A stretch of DNA of 64,000 nucleotides, taken from Zavarzinella formosa DSM 19928. Lineage in GTDB: Bacteria > Planctomycetota > Planctomycetia > Gemmatales > Gemmataceae. Shown here piece by piece: positions 45,007 to 55,500 of this stretch; positions within the stretch are counted from its first letter, which is position 1; every line of letters starts with the position of its first letter. Below the pieces are notes generated by a model. It ran no database searches and had not been told where the DNA came from. It saw only the letters and a program-made list of their open reading frames with translations. A program made the position numbers and the translations under genes. The stretch is taken from NCBI RefSeq assembly GCF_000255705.1, contig NZ_JH636442.1, positions 629,373-693,372 of the forward strand, in the 5' to 3' direction.

Positions 45007-45251
45007 AGAAATCATCCTTTTCGTGAGCCAAGCGATGGATTGCGGGCAAAAGATCGCGGCCTCGGCAGGTCGGCCCACAACACGCGGGAAATCCGTGGTG
45101 AGGGATTCATATTCCACACGCGAGGTGGTATTCGAGGGGCCAACCCCGATAACCACATGGTAGGTGACAACCCGTGAAGGACGAACCGGATATCCCATTG
45201 CCGGCGTACGCGATAGAATGCAAAATGCACCAGACACCAAGGCAGGCTCCT

Positions 45252-46775
45252 ATGACCGGCAAACAATCCGAGTCGGAAATCGACCGCCAATTCGACATTG
45301 ATGTTGCTCTCGGCCAACTCCAGTTGCCACAACACCGGTCGGATGAAATGATCCGTCTGTCAAAAGCGGTCCGAAGCCGGTTAGTCGATCTCGCGACGGA
45401 CATCGACGCGGCGGCAGGGACCGGGCTAGTGAAGAAAAGCGATGATCTGACACTAGAGTACACCAAAGTCAGGCTGTTCGGCTCTGGCCAGGGAGCAGAC
45501 GTGTCCGGGATGCGGAGTGTGTTGAACTTCGACCGAAAAGCCGCAGAGTTCATCCGATGGTGGCTCGTCACCCAACTGAAGGCGTGTGAAGAGAGCGAGC
45601 AGGTAAAGGCGTTACTGACGTTTCACGCCGCCCGCACAGAAGAGAGTATCGCTGAAGCGTTCGCGCTTCTCGTTTACGTCGGCCGGGAGGTCGATGAGGC
45701 GGCAGATCTGGCAGGCAAGCCGATTTCTGAAATGGAAATTTTGCAGGCAAGAATTATCGGCACCTTCGTGGGAGTTAGCAATATCGCTGATTTCGCAGGA
45801 TCGCCCACTCCCTTCCCGAACCACCCAGCCATTGGCAAGTACAATATCCCCGTTACCCCCGTCATCCCCGTTCGAAAGATCGATAACCGACGAGCAATTT
45901 TTGTCGCGTCGATAGTTCTGGGTGCTGGAGCAGTAGTGGTCTTCCTGCTCTGGAAAGGTTACGACAGACAGGCTGAACCCACCAAGACCGTTCCGAGCGA
46001 CCCACGACATCAAGTCCCGAAGCCTGTCCCAATTGATCCAACTCCTGGAACCGAGAAGACGGTTTTGATCGGTGATCCTGCAGTCGAGATGACCTTCTGC
46101 TGGATTCCCCCCGGCGAATTCGAGATGGGAGCAGGCGAGACGGATGACAAGAACAAGCCACGCAAGGTCAACTTCAATAAAGGATTTTGGATGGGCAAAA
46201 CAGAAGTGACGCAAGCTCAGTGGAACGCGGTTGGTTTGCGCAATCCAAGCTTCGTCCAAATCAAGGTTGCCGACATGCCCGTCGAAGGAGTCTTGTATGA
46301 AAAGGCGAACGAGTACTGTGACAAGATGAGTAATCTCACCGGTAAGCGGATTCGGTTGCCGAAAGAGGCTGAATGGGAATATGCCTGCCGTGCGGGAAAG
46401 AATACGAAATTCTCCAGCGGCGATGCCGCAAGCAGTCTCCGAACCGTTGGCTGGTACAAAGACAATAGCGGGGATAAGGTTCATTCTGTTGGCCTCCTGA
46501 AAGGCAACGACTGGGGCCTGCAAGACATGCATGGCAATGTGTCGGAATGGTGCCAGGATTATTACGGCCCGTATGACCGCCTGGAACCCACTGACGGCGA
46601 TTCTGTACCTGTACAGCAAGCCGATGAGTATAGAGGATTTGCGGTCCTTCGCGGCGGCAATTTTCGGATGGACGCAACCAGATGCCGTTCGGCAGGGCGT
46701 GACAAATCGCCGCGAATCGCTGCTCCTCAAGCCGTCGGATACTTTGTCGGATTCCGGGTCTGTTATTCAGACTAG
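45252..46775 (+). CDS. Membrane-anchored FGE/SUMF1-like domain protein
   Basis: A 507-residue protein. ATG 45252 has AGGCAGG just upstream; ATGs further up are in-frame but weaker. Residues 1-205 are a helical domain I cannot name (DIDVALGQLQLPQHRSDEM, VRSRLVDLATDIDAAAG). One TM lies at 213-235. After a Pro-rich linker, residues about 277-507 form an FGE-sulfatase (SUMF1) domain: CWIPPGEFEMGAG, GFWMGKTEVTQAQW, RIRLPKEAEWEYACRAG, GNVSEWCQDYYG and the final RGGNFRMDATRCRSAGR. Only one of the two active-site cysteines of true formylglycine-generating enzymes is present, so it probably does not oxidise sulfatase cysteines. These domains also occur as binding modules in signalling and defence proteins. 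Confidence 0.78.
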   Translation: MTGKQSESEIDRQFDIDVALGQLQLPQHRSDEMIRLSKAVRSRLVDLATDIDAAAGTGLVKKSDDLTLEYTKVRLFGSGQGADVSGMRSVLNFDRKAAEFIRWWLVTQLKACEESEQVKALLTFHAARTEESIAEAFALLVYVGREVDEAADLAGKPISEMEILQARIIGTFVGVSNIADFAGSPTPFPNHPAIGKYNIPVTPVIPVRKIDNRRAIFVASIVLGAGAVVVFLLWKGYDRQAEPTKTVPSDPRHQVPKPVPIDPTPGTEKTVLIGDPAVEMTFCWIPPGEFEMGAGETDDKNKPRKVNFNKGFWMGKTEVTQAQWNAVGLRNPSFVQIKVADMPVEGVLYEKANEYCDKMSNLTGKRIRLPKEAEWEYACRAGKNTKFSSGDAASSLRTVGWYKDNSGDKVHSVGLLKGNDWGLQDMHGNVSEWCQDYYGPYDRLEPTDGDSVPVQQADEYRGFAVLRGGNFRMDATRCRSAGRDKSPRIAAPQAVGYFVGFRVCYSD

Positions 46776-46779
46776 TGGG

Positions 46780-47645
46780 TCACTTGTGTTGGGCGTGGCC
46801 ATCATTGCGACGGCCAAATTTTCGGAGGGATTTCTTGGTTTGCGCCCCAGATCTGCCGACGCGATGGCGGTGTTCGCGTTGTCTCTTTCGCCGGACGGCC
46901 CGTTTTCCTCCCCAGACAAACGGCGTGGGATTTTTGTTCCAATGACCGGCGACCGACTCAAACCAGGGCATGATTTCTTCGGGATGTGAGGGATTCTGTC
47001 CGGCCAGCACCCGGCGTTTGAGAACCCGTTGGATGCTCTCAGCCATGTTCTGCCACACCCCGGAAAGCGGGGTGAACAGCGACATGATGCCATGGGCAAA
47101 CAGCCACAGGACGAAGGTCGGTGTCTTGAGGCCGGCCAGGTTAGCCAATACCAACAACATTCGCAATTGTGGCAACTCCTCCGGCAGCGTGATTCGGACC
47201 TTCAGCCCCGTCTGCCATTGCTCTCACGCCAGGCATGATGAAGCCTTCGCCTGAACCGTCTTGGATTGATTGGCAAGAATCTCCGACAATTCGTGTTGCA
47301 GCCAAGGATGCAACACGCGAGTCGAACATGAGATCACTCCTTTGAGCCGCGTGACTCCGTTGGCCAGACGAAACTGCGTCATCACTTTGGCGGTCCAGTT
47401 GCGGACATATTCATGCGGCAACCGGGCCGGTTCGCCTTCCGGCTCCCAACCGGTGCCTTCGTGCGGAATCGTCGGAAATGGCCCGGCTTAGTCGGCACAC
47501 CAGACGGGCAACCCCATGGCTTCCCCGAGGGTGTAAGCGTCTTCGATCAGTATTTTTCGGCATGACGTCGGGATTGGTCACCGTTGACCGCCCGGTCTTC
47601 TGGCGTCGGACGGCTTGGCCGGTCGGACACCAGGTGCCACAGCGT
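46780..47645 (-). pseudogene. IS630-family transposase pseudogene
   Basis: Read on the minus strand across several frames, fragments line up in order with IS630 DDE transposases: TWCPTGQAVRRQKTGRSTVT near 47570-47645, EYVRNWTAKVMTQFRLANGV with LHPWLQHEL near 47270-47420, then FVLWLFAHGIMSLFTPLSGV, NMAESIQRVLKRRVLAGQNP and PTPFVWGGKRA near 46860-47150. At least two frameshifts separate the pieces. The N-terminal HTH and the inverted repeats are not visible. The remnant ends within about five bases of the FGE-like gene's stop. Confidence 0.75.
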
Positions 47646-47995
47646 TGAATCGAATACAGACGAGCTGTAAGTCCGTCGGTCCGCTTACTTAGTGGCTATC
47701 ACCGTCTCCGCTTATGGCAGCGGCCGTTCGAATGCATTGGCAATCCTTGCCTTCATTGGGCATGCCCGTCCCTGATCTTTTTTCACTGTCGTCTTTCACC
47801 AGAGGTATGAGGAGGGTTCGGAGCGTGGTGCAGGCCGAATGGTCTTCGGCGTCACTACAAACGAACCTTTCCGAAAAAATCTCACAGTTCGCCAGTGCAA
47901 TTGGTAATCTCCAAGGTTCATGAAAAAAATTGCCGTCCTTCGTGTTTCGCGTGCCGATCTTCTTGACGGGGCATACTTCTCGGCGGGGAATTCTG
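47646..47995. other. Non-coding stretch before the ATPase gene
   Basis: About 350 bp without a supportable gene. Frames on both strands (for example minus 47689-48036) have no recognisable motif. The promoter for the downstream ATPase-methyltransferase pair should be here; TTGACG at 47963 is a weak -35 candidate without a matching -10. Confidence 0.45.
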
Positions 47996-49924
47996 ATGGC
48001 CTTTGCCGATTTGCGGAGCTTGATTGAAACAATCAAGAAGATGAAGAACGCGAAGCAATTCGCTCCCTACATCGACTACATCGTCTTTCCAAAATACCGT
48101 CGCATCGCGGCGAACCAACGGATTGACTTCGCGTTCCCCCTTACGGTGCTGGTCGGAAGAAACGGCTCCGGCAAATCCTCGATTCTGCACGCGCTGGCCG
48201 GCGCGCCCGAGGGTAAAAGCGTCGGGCGACACTGGTTCGGAACAAGGGTTGATCCCATTGACGAAGCGTCCGATTCAGCCACTGTCGGCAATCATGTTCT
48301 GGCATCAGAAGAGCAGGCACGTTTCTGGTACAGCTACATGGACAGCGGAACGGAACGTCAGCCAATCAAGCAGAGGGTTGGGCGGGGGGGCGATCCAGAC
48401 AACTGGGAGCCAACGCGATGGGGCAAAAAATACGGGATGACCGTGCCCCCGGATGAGAAGGACGGCCGCCACCCTCAAATCAAAATGGACTCGGAATATC
48501 TGAGTTTGCGACTTTATTTAAGCGCGTTCGACAAATGCTATTATTTCGCGTCCACGCGCACACTGCTGGAATTTCAAAAAAGCGGTCCGTGGCAGGCGGT
48601 TGTAAATGCGGCTCAAGAAGCCGCAGATCGTAAGAAAATCGCGGCAAAACCCCGCCGCCAAGTGCGAAAAACCGCGCAGCCACGTGACTACATCAGACAT
48701 CGATCAAAATGGTTGGAACAAGTGCTTAGGTCAGGGGAGGGGTTTGCCAAAGGCAAGAACTTGCTTGCAGAAGCTCCAGAACCATTGTCCCTTGAATTGC
48801 TGGCAGTTGTCAGCCAGATTGTCGGCAAAGCCTACACGTCGGGATGGTTGGTGTGGCATCGCTTTTACGAATCATGGGGGTATTCCGTCCGTTTCGTCAC
48901 GGATGCCGGCGTGTACACCGAAGCGAATGCCGGGAGCGGTGAAACGGCAGTTGTAATGATCGCCCGTCTGTTTGAGCGGGCCAAGCCAAATTCACTTTTG
49001 CTGCTTGATGAGCCGGAAACCTCGCTCCATCCCGGAGCACAGGCTCAACTGCTCCTCTACATCTTGAAGAAAATCAAGGAGAAGCGACTGCAAGTCGTCT
49101 TGTCCACCCACGCCCCGTCGTTCGTTCGTCATCTGCCACGCGAGTCGATCAAAGTCCTGCAAGCCGCGGGAGATGGCTTCGTCAACATTATCGACGCGGT
49201 GTCAGCCGAAGAAGCCTTTTACGAAATCGGCCAAGAATTCTCGCCCAATTGCAACATCATTGTCGAAGACCGGCTTGCGAAGGCCATGCTGGACGCGGTA
49301 GCGAAATCACAGGGGCCGGCTTTCGCCGCAAGGGTTCGTATCAGGTTCGGACCCGGCGGCGATACGGCAATGAAGCAAGACGCGGCAGTATTCATCAAGG
49401 ACATCCCGGCTGTCCCAATCATGATTTTCGACGGTGACAAGCGGCGAGCGCACATCGACACTGGTGAAATCAAAGGATCGCTGAGAAACGCGCAGGCCCT
49501 GGACGAAATCATCAGGGAGCAATCGGGGTTGGATGTTCGATTCACCCAAGATTCCAACATGCCGGATTCACGGAAAGTTCAAATCAGACTCGATTACTTG
49601 GATTACTTCAAAAACAAAGTGTTTTATCTTCCATTCAACACGCCGGAGGAGGCGCTTTGGTCTGACGACGCGGCCCGGGCATATCTCGAAACCACGCTTG
49701 AAAAAGCCGAAGTCGATTCGACGATGAAAGCTCTTTTGGCCGAGTCGAACAGCAAAAAGAAATTTGCAAGACTCGCCGCCGCTTTGGGGGATGACGACCT
49801 GGCGACGACGAATGTCCACGCCATGTTCGTCAAGAGGTTTGTCTCCCAGAAAAATCCATTGTGCAGTGAAATTGCGAACCTGCTCAAGCAAGCTCTCGCC
49901 GCAGCGGAGAAAGAGAATGCTTGA
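47996..49924 (+). CDS. AAA ATPase with TOPRIM-like C-terminus (OLD-like)
   Basis: A 642-residue protein starting at ATG 47996 with GGGGA upstream. The N-terminal ABC-type ATPase has Walker A GRNGSGKS at 54-61, a signature-like GSGETAVVMIARLFERA near 315, Walker B LLLLDEPETSLHPGAQ near 333 and an H-loop in VVLSTHAPSFVRHLP. After it, IIVEDRLAKAML (about 420-431) and IMIFDGDKRR (about 476-485) resemble the Glu and DxD motifs of TOPRIM nuclease domains found in OLD-family proteins, though the usual VEGxSD is altered. Its stop overlaps the methyltransferase start by 8 bp, so the two are co-translated. A defence or DNA-repair nuclease role is likely but unproven. Confidence 0.78.
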   Translation: MAFADLRSLIETIKKMKNAKQFAPYIDYIVFPKYRRIAANQRIDFAFPLTVLVGRNGSGKSSILHALAGAPEGKSVGRHWFGTRVDPIDEASDSATVGNHVLASEEQARFWYSYMDSGTERQPIKQRVGRGGDPDNWEPTRWGKKYGMTVPPDEKDGRHPQIKMDSEYLSLRLYLSAFDKCYYFASTRTLLEFQKSGPWQAVVNAAQEAADRKKIAAKPRRQVRKTAQPRDYIRHRSKWLEQVLRSGEGFAKGKNLLAEAPEPLSLELLAVVSQIVGKAYTSGWLVWHRFYESWGYSVRFVTDAGVYTEANAGSGETAVVMIARLFERAKPNSLLLLDEPETSLHPGAQAQLLLYILKKIKEKRLQVVLSTHAPSFVRHLPRESIKVLQAAGDGFVNIIDAVSAEEAFYEIGQEFSPNCNIIVEDRLAKAMLDAVAKSQGPAFAARVRIRFGPGGDTAMKQDAAVFIKDIPAVPIMIFDGDKRRAHIDTGEIKGSLRNAQALDEIIREQSGLDVRFTQDSNMPDSRKVQIRLDYLDYFKNKVFYLPFNTPEEALWSDDAARAYLETTLEKAEVDSTMKALLAESNSKKKFARLAAALGDDDLATTNVHAMFVKRFVSQKNPLCSEIANLLKQALAAAEKENA

Positions 49925-50867
49925 AGTAATTGATTTGTTTTGCGGAGCTGGCGGCATGAGTTGCGGCCTGCGTTCGGCAGGGTTGAGGATTCGGGCCGGC
50001 GTGGACTTTAACAAATTGAGCGTCGAAACGTATCGCCGCAATTTTCCAAGGGCTCGCGGTGTGTGCGCCGACGTGAAAGATGTTCGCGCCGCAGACCTTG
50101 CCGCTCTGCTGGATCGCAGGAGGCCGTTCGTTCTGGCCGGATGCCCTCCGTGTCAATTGTTCAGTCAGTTACATCGGGCCTCGCGACCCGTCGGAGAGGA
50201 ATTTGGGCATTATTTGCGGCTTCTCTGGGCTCTCAGGCCCGATTACCTCGTGTTCGAGAACGTGCCGCGCATCGTGTCCTACAAGAAGGCTTGGGAGCGG
50301 TTACTGAATCGGTTGCGCCAACTCGGATATCACGTCACTTTCAAAGTTGTTTCATCCGAGACTCTCGGAGTGCCGCAGAAAAGGAAGCGGCTCGTTCTGG
50401 TGGCCGCGAAATCGGAGATTATATTGTCCGATCCTGACGTTCGGTCGATCAAAACGGTCCGGGATGCTATCGAAGGCCTGCCTGAGAGCGATTTTTCGAT
50501 TCCGAACCATGTCACCATGAAACTGTCACCCGCGAACTTGGCGAGAATTCAAGCGACCATGAAGAATGGCGGCCGGAGCAAGATGCCGCGCAGCGCTTTT
50601 GACGACAGTTATGGCAGAATGCGCTGGGACGCGCCCGCTCCCACAATCACGACCCGATGTATTTCCTTCTCCAATGGCTGTTTCGGCCATCCTGAATATG
50701 ACAGGGCGATCACCGTTCGTGAGGCAGCCCTGCTCCAGGGGTTTGACCGGGATTTCCGGTTTGTGGGCGGGGTGTGGGAGACCGCAAAACAGGTTGGCAA
50801 TGCAGTGCCGCCCCCCATTGCTCAATGGCTTGGAGAAAACATCCTGAGGCATTTTCGGGCTTCGTAA
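49917..50867 (+). CDS. DNA (cytosine-5-)-methyltransferase
   Basis: A 316-residue C5 methyltransferase. The motifs appear in the standard order: SAM-binding DLFCGAGGMSCGL (6-18), the acid motif GVDFNKLSVETYRRNF (28-43), catalytic Cys79 in AGCPPCQLFS, ENVP (114-117), the QRR-like QKRKRLVLVAA, and the C-terminal QVGNAVPPPIAQWL. The ATG at 49917 sits inside the last codons of the ATPase gene and has GGAGAAAGAG upstream, so translation is coupled. The sequence specificity cannot be told. No conventional restriction endonuclease gene is adjacent; the TOPRIM-like ATPase is the only nuclease candidate in the operon. Confidence 0.92.
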   Translation: MLEVIDLFCGAGGMSCGLRSAGLRIRAGVDFNKLSVETYRRNFPRARGVCADVKDVRAADLAALLDRRRPFVLAGCPPCQLFSQLHRASRPVGEEFGHYLRLLWALRPDYLVFENVPRIVSYKKAWERLLNRLRQLGYHVTFKVVSSETLGVPQKRKRLVLVAAKSEIILSDPDVRSIKTVRDAIEGLPESDFSIPNHVTMKLSPANLARIQATMKNGGRSKMPRSAFDDSYGRMRWDAPAPTITTRCISFSNGCFGHPEYDRAITVREAALLQGFDRDFRFVGGVWETAKQVGNAVPPPIAQWLGENILRHFRAS

Positions 50868-50907
50868 AGCTTCCGTATCAGATCATTCGCCATTCACATA
50901 TTCCTCA

Positions 50908-51636
50908 ATGCCGGAATCTGATGCATTTGGAATCGGTATGAGAATTTTGGTAAAAATGCGGTCCGGAAGCCATTTGTATGGCACCAGCACGCCGCAGAGT
51001 GATGTCGATTTGAAGGGAGTTCATCTTCCTCCAGCAAACGACATTCTACTTCAGAGAGTCTTGCCTGCGATCAAGTCAAGATCGAAAGTCACACCAGACC
51101 TCCGCAATACGGCCGGGGACACGGATTCGGAATCTTTCTCATTGCAAAAATTCTTGCAGGATCTGCTTGCAGGGCAGCCAGTGGCACTTTCGATGCTCTT
51201 CACCCCGGATTCCTTCATATTTGAAACGACCGATGTCTGGGACGAAATCCGTGGGCACAAGCGGCGGTGGCTTCATCGGTCCATAAAACCGATGGCCAAC
51301 TTCTGCCGACATTGGGCGAACGCGTCCAAAATCCCGCCGAAAAATGACACGCAAACGGACTGGAAGGGCATGGCCCATGCTGTCCGCATGTGCCATGAGG
51401 CCGAAGAACTGCTAACCCACCATGTGATAACCTACCCGCGACCCGAGGCGGAGCTCTTGGTGAGAATTCGTAGCGGCGTGATCTCTCAAAAAGACTTGGC
51501 AGAAATGATTGGCGAGGGCGTGGGTCAAATGGAAAAATCCATGTTGAATTCCACGCTTCCCGAAAGCCCGGATGCTTTGCTTGCGGATACTGTTGTCGCC
51601 GCACAGTATCGCTTGGAAATCACAAATTCCAGCTAA
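50908..51636 (+). CDS. RlaP-like nucleotidyltransferase (Pol beta superfamily)
   Basis: A 242-residue protein. The N-terminus carries GSHLYGTSTPQSDVDLKGV (residues 20-38): the GS motif, the tyrosine-glycine pair and the two metal-binding aspartates Asp32 and Asp34 of the Pol beta nucleotidyltransferase fold. The spacing and the KGVHLPP that follows match the RlaP/PF10127 group, associated by others with RNA repair. The C-terminal half is helical, with FCRHWANASKIPPKN and AHAVRMCHEAEELL, the usual helical partner domain. It lies 40 bp after the methyltransferase gene on the same strand. Membership of one functional operon is plausible but not shown. Confidence 0.8.
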   Translation: MPESDAFGIGMRILVKMRSGSHLYGTSTPQSDVDLKGVHLPPANDILLQRVLPAIKSRSKVTPDLRNTAGDTDSESFSLQKFLQDLLAGQPVALSMLFTPDSFIFETTDVWDEIRGHKRRWLHRSIKPMANFCRHWANASKIPPKNDTQTDWKGMAHAVRMCHEAEELLTHHVITYPRPEAELLVRIRSGVISQKDLAEMIGEGVGQMEKSMLNSTLPESPDALLADTVVAAQYRLEITNSS

Positions 51637-52513
51637 ATGAAATCGTCATTTTTGCCCCGCAGGTCGAGCAAAATAGTTAGCGCAACGCCCCAGGCGTTTT
51701 GCCGGATTTTTTACTTTCCAGTGTTGGAAAGCTGGCCAATCTAAAACCGACAATGGTTATGCGAATTAAATTCGCGCAAAGGCTTTAGGAAACGCAAGTG
51801 GAGATGGGACGTCGCCCACAGAAAGGCACGTCAATATGATGAATTAGCACTCTTTTTTTCAGGTTTCTTCTTGCCATTCGTGTCTTCATCAGCGTCCAAA
51901 AGTTTTTAGAAACGTTCGGGACGGACTGTTCTTGAGTATCAGTCACATTGCCATCAAGCATTCAAACATCATTTTTGTTTGGCGTTCATCATGCATTTTT
52001 CATTCAAGTCCTTCGCCGGCACCAAGGCGTCATGGCTGGCGAATTTCACGGCCGTCGCGGCGTCTCGCAGGCAGAGGCCGCTTTCCAGCGAAAACCCTAC
52101 ACGCCTTTTTCCCTGGCCCAGAAAGTTCTTGAGGTGTTGGATCAAAAGTGAACCGGCGGGTGATTTGACAACCGTCGCCCGAACAGCACTAAAATCTATC
52201 CCGCCGGTTGCAAATGACTCTAATCACCCGGCTCCGGCCGGTCAATGAAAAATCCGGTCATTTGAACATCTTGCCAGCCATCTGTTATGACAATCCGGAA
52301 GGCCGTCGCCAAATGCGCAAATTTGGGGTCAATGGCTGGTTTTTTCCTCAACATACTTCGTTACGCCACCTCTCGACCGTCGCCGTCGGAGTGTTTCGTC
52401 GCGGGGGTATGTCGTCGAATGACGCCCCTGCGGCGAAATGCGACAGAGGCGGCGGCCGGGCCTCTCGACCGTTCACTAGAGCCAGAGGAGGATTCCGAGC
52501 GGGGGTTGGCTTG
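51637..52513. other. Non-coding stretch between nucleotidyltransferase and DarB-like genes
   Basis: About 880 bp with only short frames on either strand, none with motifs. A weak 6-bp stem hairpin lies at 51684-51698. A promoter-like TTGACA/TAAAAT pair flanked by a 10-bp inverted repeat lies at 52151-52209. The left half is A+T-rich, the right half has chromosomal composition. Confidence 0.5.
52151..52209 (+). promoter_or_regulatory. Promoter-like element inside a 10-bp inverted repeat
   Basis: The arms AACCGGCGGG (52151-52160) and CCCGCCGGTT (52200-52209) are perfect. Between them lie TTGACA (52165-52170) and TAAAAT (52190-52195), 19 bp apart, pointing rightward. There is no convincing gene downstream on that strand; the transcript would run antisense into the DarB-like gene. 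Confidence 0.4.
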
Positions 52514-55500
52514 TCATCCGAAGAGCCCGGGCCGCGAATCGTTTCCGATGTCTTTCCTCGCATGGCTGACGCGGCTTCCGAACCCAGATGGCCGGTTGCC
52601 CGGAATGTCCGTGAACGATGCAGGCGAACCGGCTGTGTCCTCATCCTCAACGACCGAGGGCTGAAGCATCTCAGATTCAACGACGGCTTTTTTCTCAACG
52701 GCCTTCTCGCGGATTCGCGCCGTCACCGGGCGTTCCGCCCTCATGGCCGTCGGTGCCCCCGCCCGCGGCGGCACCGACTCCACCATGTTTGACGCCCGGA
52801 GATTCTGGATTTGCATGGCAAGTTCGTCCACAGTCGGTCCTTCCACGTCCGTTTCGGTGGCTTTTTCCGACAGCCCCAACTTCAGCCGGTCGCGCAGGCC
52901 GGTGAGTTTCCTCTGGAAGTCTTCGTGAGCGAAGGTCTTTCCAAGCCGGGTTTCGTAATCGTGAAGCTGCCGTTCGGAGATTTTCAAGTCTTCCTTCGAC
53001 CGTTGATGTTCATCGGGATAGGAGTCGATCAAACGATCCAGCGCGTTGAACACCGCCCGGGGACCGGGGTTGTCCTTCTGGAAGTCGATGCGACGGGTCA
53101 CCTCGCCCTCAAGGCAAGCCTCCACCCCTCCCAAGGGATGAATGACGAGGCCAAACCAAAGACCGCGATATTTGCCCATCGGAACCATTCGGGTCTCGCT
53201 GATGTTTGTCGGCAACTGCTCCAGCCGCCGGCCAAGAACGGGCATGGCGTCATCACGGGAATAACCGTGATTGTTGATGGTCACGGGATCACCTTGATGC
53301 GACTTGATGGCTTCCATGTCGCTTTCGAGACCGGACACCCGCCGGCCCAACCGCCGGATGGTCGCGGGAAGCTCCCGAAGGTTTCGGCGGGCGAGGTATT
53401 GTTCGTCGTGATGGTTCTTTCGCAGGATGGCGAGGCGTTGCAACTCGGCGTCGGCCTCCGCGAGCGTCAGCACCGCCGGGTTGCCCGAGGCGATGGCCTT
53501 CACCTCGGCGTAGGAAAGCTCCTGCCCGCCAATGTCCTCGGCCTTCCGCACGGCGCAATCGCCGCTCATCACCTGGGCGATGAAACGTGCCTTGGTCTCC
53601 AGCGCCTGCCACATATAGGCGTCGAAACTGCTCTCGGTCACGTATCGGTAAATGGCGACCTCCTCGTTCAGGTTGCCCTGCCGGAGGATGCGTCCTTCTC
53701 GTTGTTCAACCTCGGCGGGCTTCCACGGGGCGTCCAGATGGTGCAGGGCCACGAGCCGCTTCTGCACGTTGGTGCCGGTGCCCATCTTGGTCGTGCTGCC
53801 GATCAGCACTCGCACCGTGCCTTGACGAACTTTCTCGAACAGAGCCTGCTTTTTGGCATCGGTGTCGGCGTCGCCCATGATCGCGATCTGACATGCCGGA
53901 ATGCCATGATCGGCCAGCTTTGAAGCGATCTCGTCATAGACGGAGAACGGATTCGGATGCACGCCCATGTCGCAGAAGACCAATTGCGTGCCGCGCGTGT
54001 CTTCGGCCTTTTTCCAGATGGCGACGACGTTGCGGACCAGGGCGTTGACTTTCGAGCCGGGGAAATCGCCCGCCGCCCCGAGCATCCTTCCGTCCAAGGC
54101 CAGCTTGCGGCCGTCGGTCGTGATGGCCAGGGCGTTATCCACTCTTGGATCAATTTTCTGACTGCGAATGCGGTCGTACCTTTCGATCAGTTTGGTTTGC
54201 AATTCATGCTGCTGCTCCGACATCGGGCAGGCGACGGTTTTCGGCTTGCCGCCTTCGAGCGACGGCCGTGGCAGGTCAAGCATATCCGCCGTCTGCACGT
54301 CCGCGAACGCGCGGAACATTTGGGTCAGTTCCGGCAGGTTCACGAATCTGGCGAAGCGACTGCGGGGCCGGAGGCTGGCGCCGTCCGGGGAGATTTCCAT
54401 CGTGTCCACCACCTCCCCAAAGGTCGCCGCCCAGCCGTCGAAATGTTCGATGCCGCGCGAGCGAAGTCCGGCCGGGTCGAAATACCGTTGCACTGTGTAC
54501 ATTTCGACCATGCTGTTGCTAATGGGGGTGCCGGAGGCTCCGACGAGTCCGTATCCCGGATGTTTCTCATCGAGATACACGGCCTTCATGAATAAGTCGA
54601 ACGACCGCTCGCTCCCCCCCGACGCAATGCCCGCGACGCGATCCATTTTGGTTGGCGCCTCCAGGTTCTTGTACGCCTGAAACTCATCAATGAAGAGTTG
54701 GTCAACCCCGAGTTCATCGAACACCAACCCGTCGTCCTTCTTGTCTTCCGCAAGCAGATTTTTCAACTTCTCCTCGCGGTTCGCCTTTTGTTTTTCCAGG
54801 GTCTTGATGATGTTGCGGCCCCTAGGCGCCTTGTCGAGCAACAACTGCTCGTACTCTTTGATCTGATCCCGAAGAAACTTCTGCTGATACTCGCCGGACA
54901 TGCCGATTCGCTCAAAGCTGGAATGCGTGACGATGATCCCCTCCCAATCGCCGGTCGCGATCTTGGCGGTCAGGAACTTGCGACGTTCCTTCGTGAAATC
55001 TTCCTTGCTGGCGACCAAGAGCTTGGCGTTCGGGTAAAGCTGGAGCCATTCCCGGCTGAATTGCTCAAGCATGTGGTTCGGACAGACGATCATCGGCTTG
55101 TTGACAAGCCCGGCCTGTTTCATCTTCATGGCCGAGGCGATGCAGACATTGGTTTTGCCCGCGCCGACTACATGCGCCAAAAGCGTGTTTCCGGCCGTCA
55201 TGCAGCGCCACACCGCGTCCACCTGGTGCGGCCGAAGGGTGACGGCCCGGCTCATGCCGGGGAATTTGAGATGAGAGCCGTCGAACAGACGCGGCCGCAG
55301 GTTGTTGTAAGTGTCGTTGTAATCCCGGACGAGGCGCTCCGTTCGGTCGGGATCGGAGAAGATCCACGCCTTGAACTTCTCCCTGATCTGTTTCTGCTTC
55401 TCACGGGCGGCCAGCGTCTCGGTCTGGTTGACAACCCGCTCCTCCCGGCCGCCGTTCATGACCATGTCGTAAATGACGGGGGTCTTGAGGTTCAACGCCT

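Noticed and set aside
45006..45240. N-terminal extension of the duplicated-unit protein
   Set aside because: It would overlap the divergent FGE-like gene's leader, and the ribosome binding site supports the start at 45006.
51684..51698. Possible terminator after the nucleotidyltransferase gene
   Set aside because: The stem is only 6 bp and the T-run is short and broken; too weak to call.
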